Assembly (NCBI GenBank): GCA_949358305.1
Contig: OX442315.1
Coordinates: forward strand, 11,496,427-11,560,426
Reading direction: 5' to 3'
Source of the DNA: Strigamia acuminata
Taxonomy: Eukaryota > Arthropoda > Chilopoda > Geophilomorpha > Linotaeniidae
Length of the DNA stretch: 64,000 bases
Under the pieces are notes generated by a model that had not been told where the DNA came from, did no database searches, and saw only the letters and a list, made by a program, of their open reading frames with translations. A program made the position numbers and the translations under genes. This document shows, piece by piece, positions 39,490-52,583 of the stretch (position 1 is the first letter of the stretch; every line of letters starts with the position of its first letter).

Positions 39490-40310
39490 TGGAGTGATTT
39501 GGTAATTTGGTTATTTGTTGTGGTTGGATTATCAGTGATTTGTGTTAATTTTTTTGTTAATTTGCAGTGAATTGTATTGATTTTAGTGATTTTCTGTGAT
39601 TTTTATATTGGTTGAACGTGTGAAATAAACAAGTTTGAATGACTTTGTGAAGCGCCTAGTTATTTATATTGATTTTTAGTTAATTTTTAGTAATTTGTAT
39701 TGATTTTTAGTTAATTTTTAGTAATTTATATTGATTTTTAGTTATTTGTATTAATTTTTAGTAATTTGTATTGATTTCTAGTGATTTGAATTTATTTCTA
39801 GTTATTTAAATTTATTTCTAGTTATTTAAATTGATTTCTAGTGATTTAAATTAATTTATAATGATTTGAATTGATTTATAATGATTTGAATTGATTTATA
39901 ATGATTTGAATTGATTTATAATGATTTGAATTGATTTATAATGATTTTAATTGATTTATAATTATTTGAATTGATTTATAATGATTTGAATTGATTTCTA
40001 GTGCATTTTGGTTGAGTTTTTAAGCTAAATTTGAGTGATTTTTAGTCAACTTTCAGTAAATTTTAGTAAATTTTCAGTAAATTTTAGTAAATTTTCAGTA
40101 AACTTTAGTCAATTTTCAGTAAACTTTAGTCAATTTTCAGTAAACTTTAGTCAATTTTCAGTAAATTTTAGTCAATTTTCAGTAAATTTTAGTCAATTTT
40201 CAGTAAATTTTAGTAAATTTTCAGTAAACTTTAGTAAATTTTCAGTAAACTTTAGTAAATTTTCAGTAAACTTTAGTAAATTTTCAGTAAACTTTAGTCA
40301 ATTTTAATGG
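39490..40310. repeat. two abutting minisatellites, 20-bp and 21-bp units
   Basis: 39840-40000 repeats ATGATTTGAATTGATTTATA with a strict 20-bp period. 40035-40310 repeats a TTTTCAGTAAA/TTTAGTCAA unit at 21 bp (landmarks 40092, 40113, 40134). Because 21 is divisible by three, the second tract leaves a frame open that reads SVNFSQF repeats; this is not a gene. Confidence 0.92.
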
Positions 40311-40534
40311 AGTTTTTAGTGGTTTGTAAAGACTTTTTTGGTGATTTGTATTGGCTTTCAGTACTTTTCATTGATTTTTAATTGATTTTTAGACATTTTT
40401 TACGACTTTAAGTCATTAACTCATTCAGAACTCGCAGATAATCTCCACATCCAAATTTTAAACCAAATAAAAAAAAAATACCGGTACCAAAAAAAAAAAA
40501 AAAAAAAAACGAGCAAAACGTACAAGACGCTGTG

Positions 40535-40870
40535 ACATCATCTTTAATGAAGCCATCGGTGCTCAACCAACAGACTTAAAGAGCAGCGCGAGGGAGAGAA
40601 GGTTCCTCGAGCAATGGGTGGCGGAGAGAATCGAAAAACGCCAGCGTCTTCATTGCGCATTCACCTCGCCACAGCGAACCGCCAGTGAAGATGCGCGTCG
40701 GCCTACGGAGGGTCGTACATCACGCTAATGATTATACGAACGCTGGCCACGCCCACGTGGGAACGCGCCCGATGCTTATCGATGGCGTGTGACATGAGAC
40801 AGCGAGTTGCCAACAAATCAAACACCCGTTGAAGTTTTTATGCAAGAATATTCAACGTGCGCGTCGATCA
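40535..40870. other. GC-richer unique island
   Basis: Contains GGCCACGCCCACGTGG (KLF/E-box-like) and CTTATCGAT (GATA-like). No coding potential seen. Candidate regulatory DNA. Confidence 0.3.
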
Positions 40871-41278
40871 TTCGCACGGATCCTTAAAGGGTTCAAACCG
40901 ACAGTTGCGAGCAACACCTTTATGCAAATCTCCACGCAAAATGTCACACCAAACTCTAACGCCAATTTCTCCCGCTAGGAAATGAATTTTCTCTAAGGTT
41001 TCGATTTCACAAATTCGAAACCTAGTCGAAAAGTGACAAATGAAGCGCTTTAGTAGGTGCAATCGACGTTTGGTTTATAAAAACGGCCAAAATAGTACCA
41101 AAAACGTGCCTGTTTTCGTTTTTAGGCCCGTTTGTTGTGTCGTTTTTGTGTCGTCGTCGCGTGAGTAGACGGAGCGTAAAAATTCATTTTCTTTCGTTTA
41201 TCCTGGAACGATCAGTACAGGACTTCACATCCGCCATTTTTTTAAAATCCAAATTGTCCGGCGTTGTTAGAACTTTGT

Positions 41279-42018
41279 GCGGGCAAATAGCGGACAACTG
41301 ACATCCCGCATTTACATTTTTGCAACAACATTATATCATTTCAATGATTAAAATCATCAAACAAATTTAAAACCACTCTGAACTATTTTTCCTGGTGGCA
41401 GCAGTGTGAGTTACGAGGCTCAGCCAATCGGAAATAGGCCCAACTTACACATGAACAGAGTATATAGTTATAACGTTCGCCAAAAATGTAAATAGAGAGT
41501 TTGCGGGATGCATTTTTCCCTTATTTTGTGCCACGTTACACTATTTTAGTGCCATATCGTAAGGGAAAAATCTTTAGTGTATCGTTTTCAACACTAAATT
41601 AAAATATAGCGCAGCCAATCAGAATTGAGAACACTAAATTGTTAGTTCCGCTTATTGCAAATGGCGATTATTTTGTTGTCCCGATCAAACACAGCAGTCA
41701 TAGGTACGTAGATTGAATGATAAGTGAGGCCCGAAATTGAATTTTAGGCCCAAAACCATACTTTATAGGCATAATAATGGAATTTTATGCAGAAATTTGC
41801 ACATGTACGCCCCCAAATTGAATTTTTAGGCCCAAAATTACTAACTGTCAGTAGTTGGCTGAAATAGTGTAGTGATAAGGGAAAAATGCAGCCCGCAAAA
41901 ACTTAATTTATCATTTTTCCCTTACACTATTTTTATGCCGTATAGTCTTTAACTGTGAGGGAAAAATGCATCCCGCAAACTCTCTATTGCGGATGTCAGT
42001 TGTCCGCCATTTGTCCGC
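41279..42018. mobile_element. outer TIR element (about 740 bp)
   Basis: Ends 41279-41309 and 41989-42018 are inverted repeats sharing GCGGACAACTGACATCC with small differences. The interior holds a second inverted-repeat element abutting its right end. No transposase ORF. Confidence 0.6.
41491..41988. mobile_element. inner MITE with a perfect 31-bp TIR
   Basis: The first and last 31 bp are exact inverted repeats (starting AATAGAGAGTTTGCGGGATG). Related GGGAAAAATGCAGCCCGC copies occur inside near 41880. 498 bp, non-coding. Confidence 0.8.
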
Positions 42019-42039
42019 AAAATAACGTCTAAATAGCGC

Positions 42040-42780
42040 CTAGCGTCAATTTCTAAAAACAGCAAAAATTTCCAAACTAAACCAGGACGGGCCCGTGTCC
42101 GTCAAAGTGCATATCGGTGCCTGATAAGTCGGTTTGCACCTCCCGGCAACCCAAAGCGCGTCACGGCGCGCCCCCTGCCGTTCGTGCGCAAATCATATCA
42201 GTCGTGAGATAATTACTCGAGATAAGATTAGTCTTTGCCCACATTTGCATTCGCTGATTGCGTTATATTGAAATAAATAAATTACAACTCGCTTCAAAGA
42301 CAAATCATCCAGCACTAGTGTCACGAGCCACTCCCCGATTGCACTTCCGGTAAGACAAGAATTTTATTCACCTCGCAAACTGCGAGCGCAGCGTTTTAAA
42401 CGACCTTGTAAGCCGCAAATTAAAGGTTCAAAGGGTTAAAGGTGCGGGTTACCGTGGAGGATTTTCGCTGGCGAAGATTAGGAGAAATATAAAGAGGAAT
42501 AAATTGCGTTGCGCGAGATTTCGCGAGATTTTGGAGGAAAAGAAAGAGGGAAAGTTGCGTCGGGGGAATGGCGATGGCGAGGCAACTTGTAATTTCGGTT
42601 TGAACCCGTTGAGTTGAGGCCTGTAATTTCGCTTGAGTGGAACGAGGTCGACATTGCGGGGGAGGGCGACACGACCACAACCGACTCACGACACCATCAA
42701 AGGTCAATGACTTGATCGCGATGAATAGCGTTCACGACGAAAACGGAGTCTTTCATTTATCAACTATTTCGCTTTTTTTG
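42040..42780. other. unique island with GATA and octamer motifs
   Basis: TGATAAG (42122), GAGATAA and AGATAAG (42205-42228) and ATTTGCAT (42243-42250) cluster within about 130 bp. Overlapping short ORFs do not look like proteins. Candidate cis-regulatory module. Confidence 0.35.
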
Positions 42781-43039
42781 GTGTTTTTATTTTATTTTTT
42801 TAATCCTATTAAATAAATAATCCGGTAATTGATTATTGCGGTTGGGTTGGAGAATGGGGAAGTGACACGGAGAGGAGAAATTTATTTGTTTGTTTGTTTG
42901 TTTTTGTTTTTTTTTGTGAAAGGTTTGGGGAGTTTTAGGAGAAATTTGGTTTGATTTGATTAAAGAATTGTGTGGATGATGTGGATGGTGTTTGGGATTT
43001 TGTTGTAGGTTTTTTCGCAGATTGTTTTGTGTGGTTTTC

Positions 43040-43600
43040 TGAAAATCAGCCAAATCAATAACAAATCAACTGCAAATCCAGCAAATCAATTGCAAATGCA
43101 GCAAATCAATTGCAAATGCAGCAAATCAATTGCAAATGCAGCAAATCAATTGCAAATGCAGCAAATCAATTGCAAATCCAGCAAATCAATTGCAAATCCA
43201 GGAAATCAATTGCAAATCTCATCAAATCTGCTGCAAATCTCATCAAATCAGCTGCAATCCCCATAAATCAGATGCAAACAAACTGTAAATCCAGTAAATC
43301 TAGCAAATTAACCACAAATCAAGTGTAAATTCAGCATATTAACCACAAATCAAGTGTAAATTCAGCATATTAACCAAAATCAACTGTAAATTCAGCAAAT
43401 TAACTACAAATCAACTGAAAATTCAGCAAATTAACTACAAATCAACTGTAAATTCAGCAAATTCTGCAAATCCTGCAAATCAACTGTAAATCTACTGCAA
43501 ATCCTACAAATCAGCTTAAAATCTAGCAAACCAAAAGAAAATCCACTACAAACCCCACCAAATCATCTGTAAATCCGGTAAATCAACCAAACCTTGATGC
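43040..43600. repeat. CAAATC minisatellite, 20-bp then about 31-bp units
   Basis: 43081-43200 repeats GCAAATCAATTGCAAATGCA with a strict 20-bp period; 43320-43450 shifts to 30-31-bp spacing of TGTAAATTCAGCA. Open frames across it are repeat artefacts. Confidence 0.92.
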
Positions 43601-45265
43601 AAATCTGCCAATCATACGTAAAAAAAAAGTTTGCCTTTGCAGATTTCAAGATCTACTCAAACTTTAATCTTGTTTCCACTTCCTTAAAGCACAACACAAA
43701 TCTGTCTCTATCCAACCAGTGTTGGCATCTCCGAGTTCTCCATTTTGACCAGCACAACTGGAATTTCATTTGTTGGTCAAGTACAGCAAAACCAGAGACA
43801 AACAATATGAAAAATTAAGTACACAAGTGTTTTCTGTGCATAAATTTTGTTCGAAAAGTGCATTTCTCGACATCCGTCGCTCGGATGTCGATCAAACTTG
43901 GTTCGGGTGTTTCTAAGATGGCCAGAACACCAGAAGATGATTTCGACTCTTTAAAGTGCATCCATTTAGCTGTGGTGAAACGTTTTGACTTTGAATAACC
44001 TGTGACCCGAACGACCCCTGTAATAAGCCTATTTGCAAGACGGCCTCGAGTGTTGTGTAATTTTAGGTAAGTCACACCACATTCCAATCTCAATTCACCT
44101 TTAACAAATCATTTTCACCACTCCAGCAATGTTGACATCAGATTTACATCTCAACCTGTCAATCAGCAGTGATAAACAGGTTAAATACAAACAGAGCAGA
44201 AATTTAAAAAATTTAAAAATTAATAAACTGCGAGAAGAAAAAAATTGAATGAGATAAGCCTAAATCTCACCTGCCAAGAGACATTTTTTTTACCCCAAAG
44301 AATTTTTTTTAAATGAAGTGATTAATAAAAAGTCACAAATCTCAATTTTTAAATTTTAATGCAGTTAATGATTAAATTATCTCCAGTTTGGTTTTTGGTT
44401 TTTGATTTGTGTGGAAAATTAAATTTTGTGTATAAAAAATAAAATTTTAGATTTTTAATATTTTTATTGAGTTTTGTTTGATTTTATTGAATTTTATTGA
44501 ATTTTCTCTAGTTTTTTCCACATTTTATTGAATTTTCTTCAATTTTCTTCAATTTTAATAAATTTTCTTATGTTTTTATAAATTTTATTTTGCAAAATAA
44601 CATTTTACTAAATTTTATTTAGAAAAAAAAATTTTATTAAATTTTATTTGGAAAAATTTTTTTTTATTAAATTTAATTTAAAAATTTTTTTTTTTTATTA
44701 ATTCCTACTTAAAATTTTTTTTTTAAATTTCTTTTAATTTTGGTGTAATAAAAAAATAAATACAGATAAAAATGTTTGTTAAGAAAAGCAAATATGTCAA
44801 GAGATAGAACGATGTCTGAATGATTCTCATGAAGGTTATTGATGGAATAAAATTTAAAAAAGAAATCTTTTATGAATTGAAGTTTTTTTATGAATGAATT
44901 GGCGTATTGATATTGATATAGCAATCTTTGTTATTTTTCTTCCACCTTTTTTTTATTAAAAATTTATCATCACGTTTTTGCCTGGGGTTGAAAAGAAATC
45001 AATTGACATGTTTAGGCCCTAATGACATTGTTGTGACGTCATATCCGCCACTCGTGATTCGCCTGAGTGGCCAAGTAGGACTGCAAGGACAATTTTCAAG
45101 ATGAATATCACTTAATGTTTGAGGTTTTCCCCAGTTCTATTTTATGTCTATTAAATAGTACTAAGTAATTTTGAACCTTATTTATTTCCTAATTTTATTT
45201 TTTTGAATATTTTGAATGATTTTTTAAGTAAATATGATGCTGCACATTAAATTGTGGCTTAAAAC
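43601..45265. other. AT-rich intergenic DNA, no gene seen
   Basis: Unique sequence to 44100, then long T/A-rich low-complexity (44380-44720) with TTTTATTGAATTTTA repeats, then unique DNA. Nothing recognisable. Confidence 0.35.
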
Positions 45266-45520
45266 ATGTTGCCTTTAAAATTTTTTGGCATTAAAAATGA
45301 ATTTTTGGCATTAAAAATAATTTTTTGGCATTAAAAATGAATTAATGGCATTAAAAATGAATTAATGGCATTAAAAATAAATCAATGGCATTAAAAATGA
45401 ATTAATGGCGTTAAAAATGAATTAATGGCATTAAAAATGAATTAATGGCATTAAAAATAAATTGATGGCATTAAAAATGAATTCTTGGCATTAAAAATGA
45501 ATTGATGGCATTAAAAATAC
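45266..45520. repeat. minisatellite, 20-bp unit GGCATTAAAAATGAATTAAT
   Basis: About 12 head-to-tail copies at a strict 20-bp period with few substitutions. Confidence 0.95.
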
Positions 45521-46689
45521 GGATAATTATTTTCATAATCTGCTTCTAATCAGCTAACCAGGCTACTATTTCAGACCTAGCTATTATTTATAACCACACA
45601 ATAATTGATGCCCAGGCCACTAACTTATTTTCCCATTACCATATCAAATTACTAAACCAAAGTTGACTGATCCCTTTGAACTTAATTTGCAACAAAAACC
45701 CAAAATAATTTCAACTCTTCCGCTGAGCACAAAAAATAAATTAAAAAATAAAAAAAAACCAAAAAACAACAAAAATGATGATGATTTGCCACTTCCGGTA
45801 AAACTAATCACATATATCATATGACTGTAACCGAAATGCAGATAACTTCAAAAATTTATACATTTTTTTCTTATATTTTATTTTTTTTATTTTTTAATGA
45901 ATTTAGTCCTAACCAGTGCAAAAACCAATGGTCATTTAAGGTGGGTCAACGAAAGACGTTCCCAAGGGATCCCAGATTGGATGTTGTCATTTCGAGACTC
46001 GTTACTGAATTCACTGGTGCAAACAATGCACCAACGCGAAAAATCGTTCTTTTCCGCCGGAAAAATTCGACACCAGAGGGATAATTGAAAATCACATCAC
46101 TTTCAAATTACCCAAAAACCGAAACTTAATGGCAAATAAAAAATAAAAAAATATATAAATAAATATATAAATAAATAAATAAATAGATAAATAAATAAAT
46201 AAATAGATAAATAAAATGATACACAAATTCTTTTCTTCGCAAACAACGCAAACATGCAAAAAGCGTGTAATTGTGATGATATTTCATGGCACCCAAGTGG
46301 AAAATGGCTGTTTTCAAGTCAGTTATTGAGTAAATAGTAGTAGGAAATTGTGTACTCTACCGTACAAAGGATAGTTATTCTATGCTTTATTCAATTCATT
46401 GGTTGTCCTGTTCTAAAATGATTGTCAATGTAACCATTAATGATTTGTTGTAGTCAATTGGCAATTGCACTTGAGTTTGATACTGTATCTCTTAATGAGT
46501 TTTTTTTTAAATTGTTATCAGAAGTTTTTAAAAACAGGATATGATGCTTGATTACCGTAGGTTGTCACCTGGTCAAGTGGCTTATGGTCATTTTCAAGGC
46601 AACTTTCCCAGTGAATTAATAATGGAATGGAATTTGTTCACCCCAGCCTGCTACATATGTAGATTTGTAAATCAATAATAAATGCAATT
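45521..46689. other. intergenic DNA with an AAATAAATAG microsatellite
   Basis: A GC-richer patch at 45930-46080 has frames on the plus strand but no recognised domain. 46150-46216 is an AAATAAATAGAT-type microsatellite. No gene supported. Confidence 0.35.
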
Positions 46690-47235
46690 AAATCCTTTAC
46701 AAATCAATTATGAATGGATTAAATCCAGTAAGAATCTATTAAATCCAGTAAGAATCTATTAAATCCAGAAAGAATCTATTAAATCCAGCAAAAATCTATT
46801 AAATCCAGCAAAAATCTATTAAATCTATTAAAAATCCATTGAATCAAGTAAAATTCTAGTAAAAATCCTTAAATTCTAGTGAAAATCCATGAATTCTAGT
46901 GAAAATTCATAAATTCTAGTAAAAATCCATAAATTCTAGTGAAAATCCATAAATTCTAGTGAAAATCCACGAATTCTAGTGAATATAATTCATGAAATCT
47001 AGTGAACATCCATAAATTCTAGTGAACATCCATAAATTCTAGTGAAAATCAATAAGATCTAGTGAAAATCAATAAGATCTAGTGAAAATCCATAAAATCT
47101 AGTGAAAATCCATAAAATCTAGTAAAAAACGATAAAATCTAGTAAATATAATTCATAAAATCTAATGAAAAGCCATAAAATCTAATAAAAAATACATAAA
47201 ATCTAGCAAAAATCCAGTAAAAACCCCTCAAACCC
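46690..47235. repeat. minisatellite, 20-bp units (AAATTCTAGTGAAAATCCAT)
   Basis: AAATCCAGTAAGAATCTATT units (46735-46800) pass into AAATTCTAGTGAAAATCCAT units (46860-47130), both at 20 bp. Confidence 0.92.
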
Positions 47236-48206
47236 AGTAAAAACCCATCAACCCCCAGTAAGAACCAAATGTAGCAACTGAAAATGCAAATGGCAGCAAA
47301 ACCAGATCCAGTCCACATAAAATCAATCAAATCTATCCCCAATAACTTCATATCTTCTCCAAGGCCCCCTGCACCTAAACCGGCACACACCCAAAATTAC
47401 ATGCCCCAATATTTGAACAAAAATCCAACTTAAAATTAAAATGTCGCGCTTGTTCCGTGTTGCACCAGTCAGAGTTTTGACGCCAAGTTTAACGAGTCAC
47501 TTGACGCCATTTTGCTCTGACTTGTAGAAAACTAGAACAAGTGTGAACACAAAAGTTTCTAAAAGTCGGGTGCTTATACACCCGCTGTATGTAGAAAAGT
47601 GGTTCAAGTGTGAACAAAGCATCAGTCAGTGCGTGAAACTTAATCCTGACACCGGCCGGAATCTGCAACTGCCATCTCACCTTCTGAATCCTGGAAGAAA
47701 GTAAAAACTATACAGCGAAAGTTATCTCTCGCGTTTGATGACAGATGTCGGCTAATGCCGTGTCAAAGATGGATGATGACGCACATCCGATCCATCCGAT
47801 AAAGCCGGACACCCACCATACTTTTCTGTCACAACAATAAATTATAAAGTGAGAGTTTCTCTCTCACACATTTTCGCCGGTCTTTAACCCCAAAAATGTC
47901 AGGTCTTGAGCCCCAACTAAGTCGAGAATAGGACTAATCAAGATGAATCTGCATTTTTGAAAAAAAAAAACTTGCAAGTCATTGTGCAACTAAAATGGCT
48001 GCATCTTATTTTTAACTCGCCTGCTGCAATTATAATGGATGGTTGTTTCCTCTTCTGGCCTCATGATGAAATGATAATGGCTGCTGTCAGTGCCACCTAG
48101 TGTTAAAATTTTAGAAAAATGCTCCAAGCCAGATTCTGAGTTTGAACTTTGCAGAATTTATTCTAGGCCTATTCTAGCATGCGTTATTGCTGCTGCTTCA
48201 TGTAGC
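47236..48206. other. unique intergenic DNA, no gene seen
   Basis: Contains two AAGTGTGAACA motifs near 47535 and 47610 like those in the TIR element split by element B; otherwise nothing recognised. Confidence 0.35.
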
Positions 48207-48403
48207 AATGGACACGTATCCGTGTGTTATTTCCTATTGATTCGTTGTTCTGTGTGTTGATTGGATTACAGCAATCACGTGTCATGCATTGCTAGCCGAC
48301 TAAGCATGTTTGTTACCCGTTGTCATCCCAGAATACAGTGCGGCTATATATTATGTGGCGCCATCGGTGGCAAAACGCACTGAACATGTGAATACGTGTC
48401 CAT
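48207..48403. mobile_element. small TIR repeat with ATGGACACGTAT ends
   Basis: ATGGACACGTAT at 48208 is mirrored by ATACGTGTCCAT at 48392-48403. A truncated inverted copy is at 14319-14375. Non-coding, about 197 bp. Confidence 0.6.
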
Positions 48404-49800
48404 GGTTGATGGTAGAACTATGTTTAAGAGGCCAATCCAACATCCATGTAGCGGAAACTCAAACATTGCATACAAAAGCCACGCCATCTGTTGACACTCA
48501 GACCAATACGACACAAATTACGCAGCCAAGATGCCACAAACATATCTCTTACTTCTTCCACCACAAACCAATACTCACATCAAATACAAACAACAACAAA
48601 ACCACAATTTCCCCTCTCAAAAAGAAAGGCCAGGCTTATTGGTGACAAGGCCTGTTTGTACATGCATCTTTACTGACATGTCTTGGCAATGTCGCTTTAG
48701 AGGTCAATCACATTCTCCTTGCTAGTTATATTCACCATTTTCCTAGAATTTGGTAGTTCTAGGGTCTTTCATACCACATTTCTTCAATTTTAAGGCGTCA
48801 TTCATCTAACCCAGGGGTCGGCAAGTAATTTTAAGTGGGGGCCGGATACTATTGAAAATTTTTATCGAGGTCCAGAAAAAAAACACTTAAAAACCTTACT
48901 AAAAACCCAAGAAACCGAGGAAAAAACGTCGCTAAAATGTCACCGCGGTCCAAATACGGACCGCAGTCTACCGGTGTTCCGATAGTCGAGGTTCTACTTT
49001 GAATTCTTTCAAGTAAACAAACAAAAATGTTAAAACTTCTTTTACATTTCCAGACAAGAAATTAAAATTAAATTCACTTGCACTATAATTTGAAAATGGA
49101 AAAAAAAATTAATATTTTTATTAAATTTTCTTCTTATTTTTTTTCTTCCTACTGTATATCCAACACATCCTGCAAATCTAAATTGTCCAATTTTTTCAAA
49201 TTTAGTTGCACGAAAAACAATTTCTTATCAATTTTCATAATCTCACATTTCCAGCTATTAAAAATGTATAAAATGAAAAAGTGGTTAAAATTTGCATCTG
49301 TACGTACAATAATTGGTCACGTGTGTGTGATATTTGGGTCAAATCCCTAAGATGATCAAGTAAATGGAAAATGTTTTTCTTTCTCACATGAAGGGATTTG
49401 AGTGTGCGAAAAGGATAAAAAGATGAGTCTGACTTTGTTAATTCCTTTCCCTCCCACAAGAGGGCAATGACCCACCAACAACATCCTGTGTTGCTCACAT
49501 GTTTGAAGTAAGGAGGAAAAGTTTTGTCAATGAGTTACTATCAAATTAAAAAGAAAAAAAAAGAAAAAGAAAAGAAGGATAAATATATAAAACAGTTGAA
49601 TATCATTCTCATTCTTCCTTTTGTTGTTTGCTGTAATTTGCATTGACAAAAGAAATATGAAATATATCTTATGTAAACTGTTGGTGAGAATTCAATACAA
49701 TAAACTGTATTGACTGTTAAGGACATAAAAGATTCAAAAGTTCATATATAATAGCAGCTACAAATTGGAATGAGTTCTTCGGTGTTGCCAATTTGAGGTC
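48404..49800. other. intergenic DNA with hAT- and pogo-like ends
   Basis: CAGGGGTCGGCAAGT at about 48812 is the typical start of hAT-class elements, and GTTCCGATAGTCGAGGTTCTACTTTG at 48976-49001 (shown here only as a landmark) resembles a pogo-type right end, so two truncated or nested elements may lie here. The remainder is AT-rich and unannotated. Confidence 0.4.
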
Positions 49801-49804
49801 TTAA

Positions 49805-50005
49805 AGTGGTAATGTTTGGAAAAATATATTTTGGCTAGAAATACATGTAAAAGTGGTAAATCTTGGTGAAAATACATGTAAAAGTGGTAAATCTTGGTGA
49901 AAATACATGTAAAAGTGGTAAATCTTGGTGAAAATACATGTAAAAGTGGTAAATCTTGGTGAAAATACATGTAAAAGTGGTAAATCTTGGTGAAAATACA
50001 TGGAA
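49805..50005. repeat. minisatellite, 31-bp unit (ACATGTAAAAGTGGTAAATC)
   Basis: TCTTGGTG landmarks at 49861, 49892 and onward are 31 bp apart, about five copies, each with three A-tracts. Confidence 0.93.
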
Positions 50006-50044
50006 ACAGGAAACATTTCTGAAGAAAACAATTAAACTGCATTA

Positions 50045-50290
50045 AAATACAGAAAACGGGTCTAAAAATATAGAAAAAGGGCTTAAAAACACAGAAAAAG
50101 GGCCTAAAACACAGAAAAAGGGCCTAATAACATAGAAAAAGTGCATGAAAACAGAAAAATTGCATGAAAACACAGAAAAAATGCATGAAAACACAAAAAA
50201 ACTGCATGAAAAAACAGAAAAATTGCATGAAAACACAGAAAAACTGCATGAAAACACAGAAAACTGCATAAAAATACAGAAAAACATTAA
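50045..50290. repeat. minisatellite, 21-bp unit (TGCATGAAAACACAGAAAAA)
   Basis: TGCATG landmarks at 50161, 50182, 50203, 50224 and 50245 are exactly 21 bp apart, preceded by GGGCCTAAAACACAG variants. The 191-codon reverse frame is the repeat translated. Confidence 0.93.
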
Positions 50291-52583
50291 AAAACACATT
50301 TTCAAGGTGAAACACTTAAAAAACAAATAATTCTTAGCAAAATAACAAGAAAAACTAAAATTTCTCACCTTTATTTCCCCCATGATGTCAAAGTTATAAT
50401 TGCACACAAAATCAATCAACATCAGACCTAAAAAAAAATTACAGAAAGTGACAAAAATTAGTTCTCTAATAAAATAAAAAAAAATAAAATTATATTTAAA
50501 AAAAAAAATTGCAATTTTCATGTCAAAACTCACATCCTTAATCCCCATCTCATCAAAATATGACATCAATTTGCAACAAAAAAAAATTAAAAAAATTTCA
50601 TGTGTTGCTGTGAGCATGGTATCAACAACTTACATCAAATTCAATTATTTCCCAAGCATGACAAAGGAGAAAAAAGTGTACAAAAATGACAAGTTTGATA
50701 TCAGCAATTAATTACAATTTTTTCCTTCTCCCTCAAAATCCAAAGGTGTATGTTTATGTCAATAAAGGAAAAGAGGGAGTAAAAAGAGAGTTCTGCAGTA
50801 TCCAAGAGGTGGAAGGGTGGGTGGAAAGGTTGGCAAGAAATATATCATCCATCAAAAATAATCAAGAACAAAGAGGACAGGGTCGAGCAAGACTAGTTTC
50901 CAACAGGTACCAAGAAAGAAAAAATCTTGAGAAAGAAAAAAAAAATTAAGAGAAATTTAATAAAAAAAAAAAAAATAATATCAGGTGAGAGTGGGAGGTA
51001 AATTAAAATCCATTTTAAGAAATATTTAAAAGGTAATCAGGTTTTAGCAGATTCAAGGATTTTTCAATGTTAATTGATGTAACAGGCATGCTGCAGTTCA
51101 TTGACATACATTTTTAATAGTTGCAAAGTAGGTAGGTGTAAAATAATTGCTGTATTGGACCGTAATGAGTTTTTCTAATTAATTTGATGTTTTAATTCAT
51201 TTATTTGGTTAAAAGCTTGAAAGGGATTGTATAGATCGATGGATCTTTGTGCTTTCGCACTTTCCGGTCCGTCCAACTAAATTTAAGAGAATTCCGAACG
51301 ACAGATTTTGAGATACGGTCAAAATTCTTTATAACGAGTCGCAGAGGACCTGAAAAATCGATTCGTTGTAACGAGAATTCGTTATATCAAAATTTTGTTG
51401 GTGATATTGTTCGGTGCGTCACCGTCAGGTGGCGTACAAGCGTATTTGAATATACTAATAAGAGAATAAATCTCACTTCCTGTTTAACATGCAAATGTAA
51501 CACAGTTTTGTCTCCACCCACATCTTGATGCAAATAATCCCATCCAAGCATAATCTCAACCATTTTTAGGTATTCGTTATATCGATAATTCGTTATATCG
51601 CGATTCGTTAGATGTTGGTTCGTCTTTCGGCTGGTTTCAGGTTTTGCGGTATTTATCCGGCAATCTTTCCATTTAATTGGGTTTTAAACAGGAAGAAACT
51701 TTTCTGTGAATTTAAAAAATTACATTTTGCATATTTATTTTTGTTCAATTATGTTTTTAATTTATGGATTATCTTCTATTTAGCACAGATAAAAACTTAT
51801 TAAGGCCTAATCTTTCAACTTTATGGTAACTTTTTTTTCTTAAAAAAAAAAATAATAATAAAAAAAAGTTATGATCATTTTTCTCTTCAGCAATTAATTA
51901 GATGTAATTAATTTGTAAACTTTTCAGCACATAAAATATACAAATTAGGCCTAATTCGAATTAATTTATCAAAAAAAAAAAATTTTTTTTCTCCCCAAAC
52001 ATTAATTGCCTAAAATATCAGAGTTTTAGCATGTTTAATACTGGTCCAAAAGTAAGATTTAAGTCTTATTTAGGCCTAAGTTAGGGTTAACAACATTCCA
52101 ATTTGCTTGGCCTGAGTACAAACTATAAACTTATCATGTGTTTTATTTATTGAAAGGGGCAAAATCCGCCTCCAGCTTTCTCATCTACCAAACTGATGTT
52201 TATCACTTTATGTATTCTAATTACCAAGTGTCAGACAAATTATGCACACATTAACAAGGAACCCCAAACCTCCCCATCCTTTACCCATCCAAAAAAAATC
52301 CATTCCATCATAAGAACACACATTACCTTGAAAATTTGATTTAACAACTGAACACCGGTCTAAAAGTTAATACAGCCTGTGAATATTCATTCACTTTATA
52401 ATCACAGATCTGTTGTTAGAAAGCCATCACTTCTGTGCACAATGCTATAAACAAAAGTACAACACTTTAGACAGGAAGTATGACATTTTCAGGTAGAAAA
52501 AGTCCGTTTCTCAAAAACCGTCGCTCGGATTTTCATGAAACTTGGTATACCGTACTCTGTATATTAATTAAACATCAAAATAT
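50291..52583. other. AT-rich intergenic DNA with pogo-like fragments
   Basis: ATTCGTTATATC/ATTCGTTATATCG motifs at 51385-51400 and 51570-51605 resemble pogo/Tigger termini but do not pair as an intact element. No gene recognised. Confidence 0.35.

Noticed and set aside
40035-40307. 90-codon ORF repeating SVNFSQF
   Set aside because: A 21-bp tandem repeat keeps any stop-free frame open; no evidence of expression.
43030-43600. Direct-repeat array resembling a CRISPR layout
   Set aside because: Units are contiguous with no unique spacers, and the window is eukaryotic.
48310-48645. 111-codon plus-strand ORF
   Set aside because: Its first part lies inside a dispersed repeat and the rest is low-complexity N/T/K-rich; no homology recognised.
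49758-50617. Reverse-strand ORFs of 94 and 191 codons with repeated motifs
   Set aside because: They are translations of 31-bp and 21-bp minisatellites.
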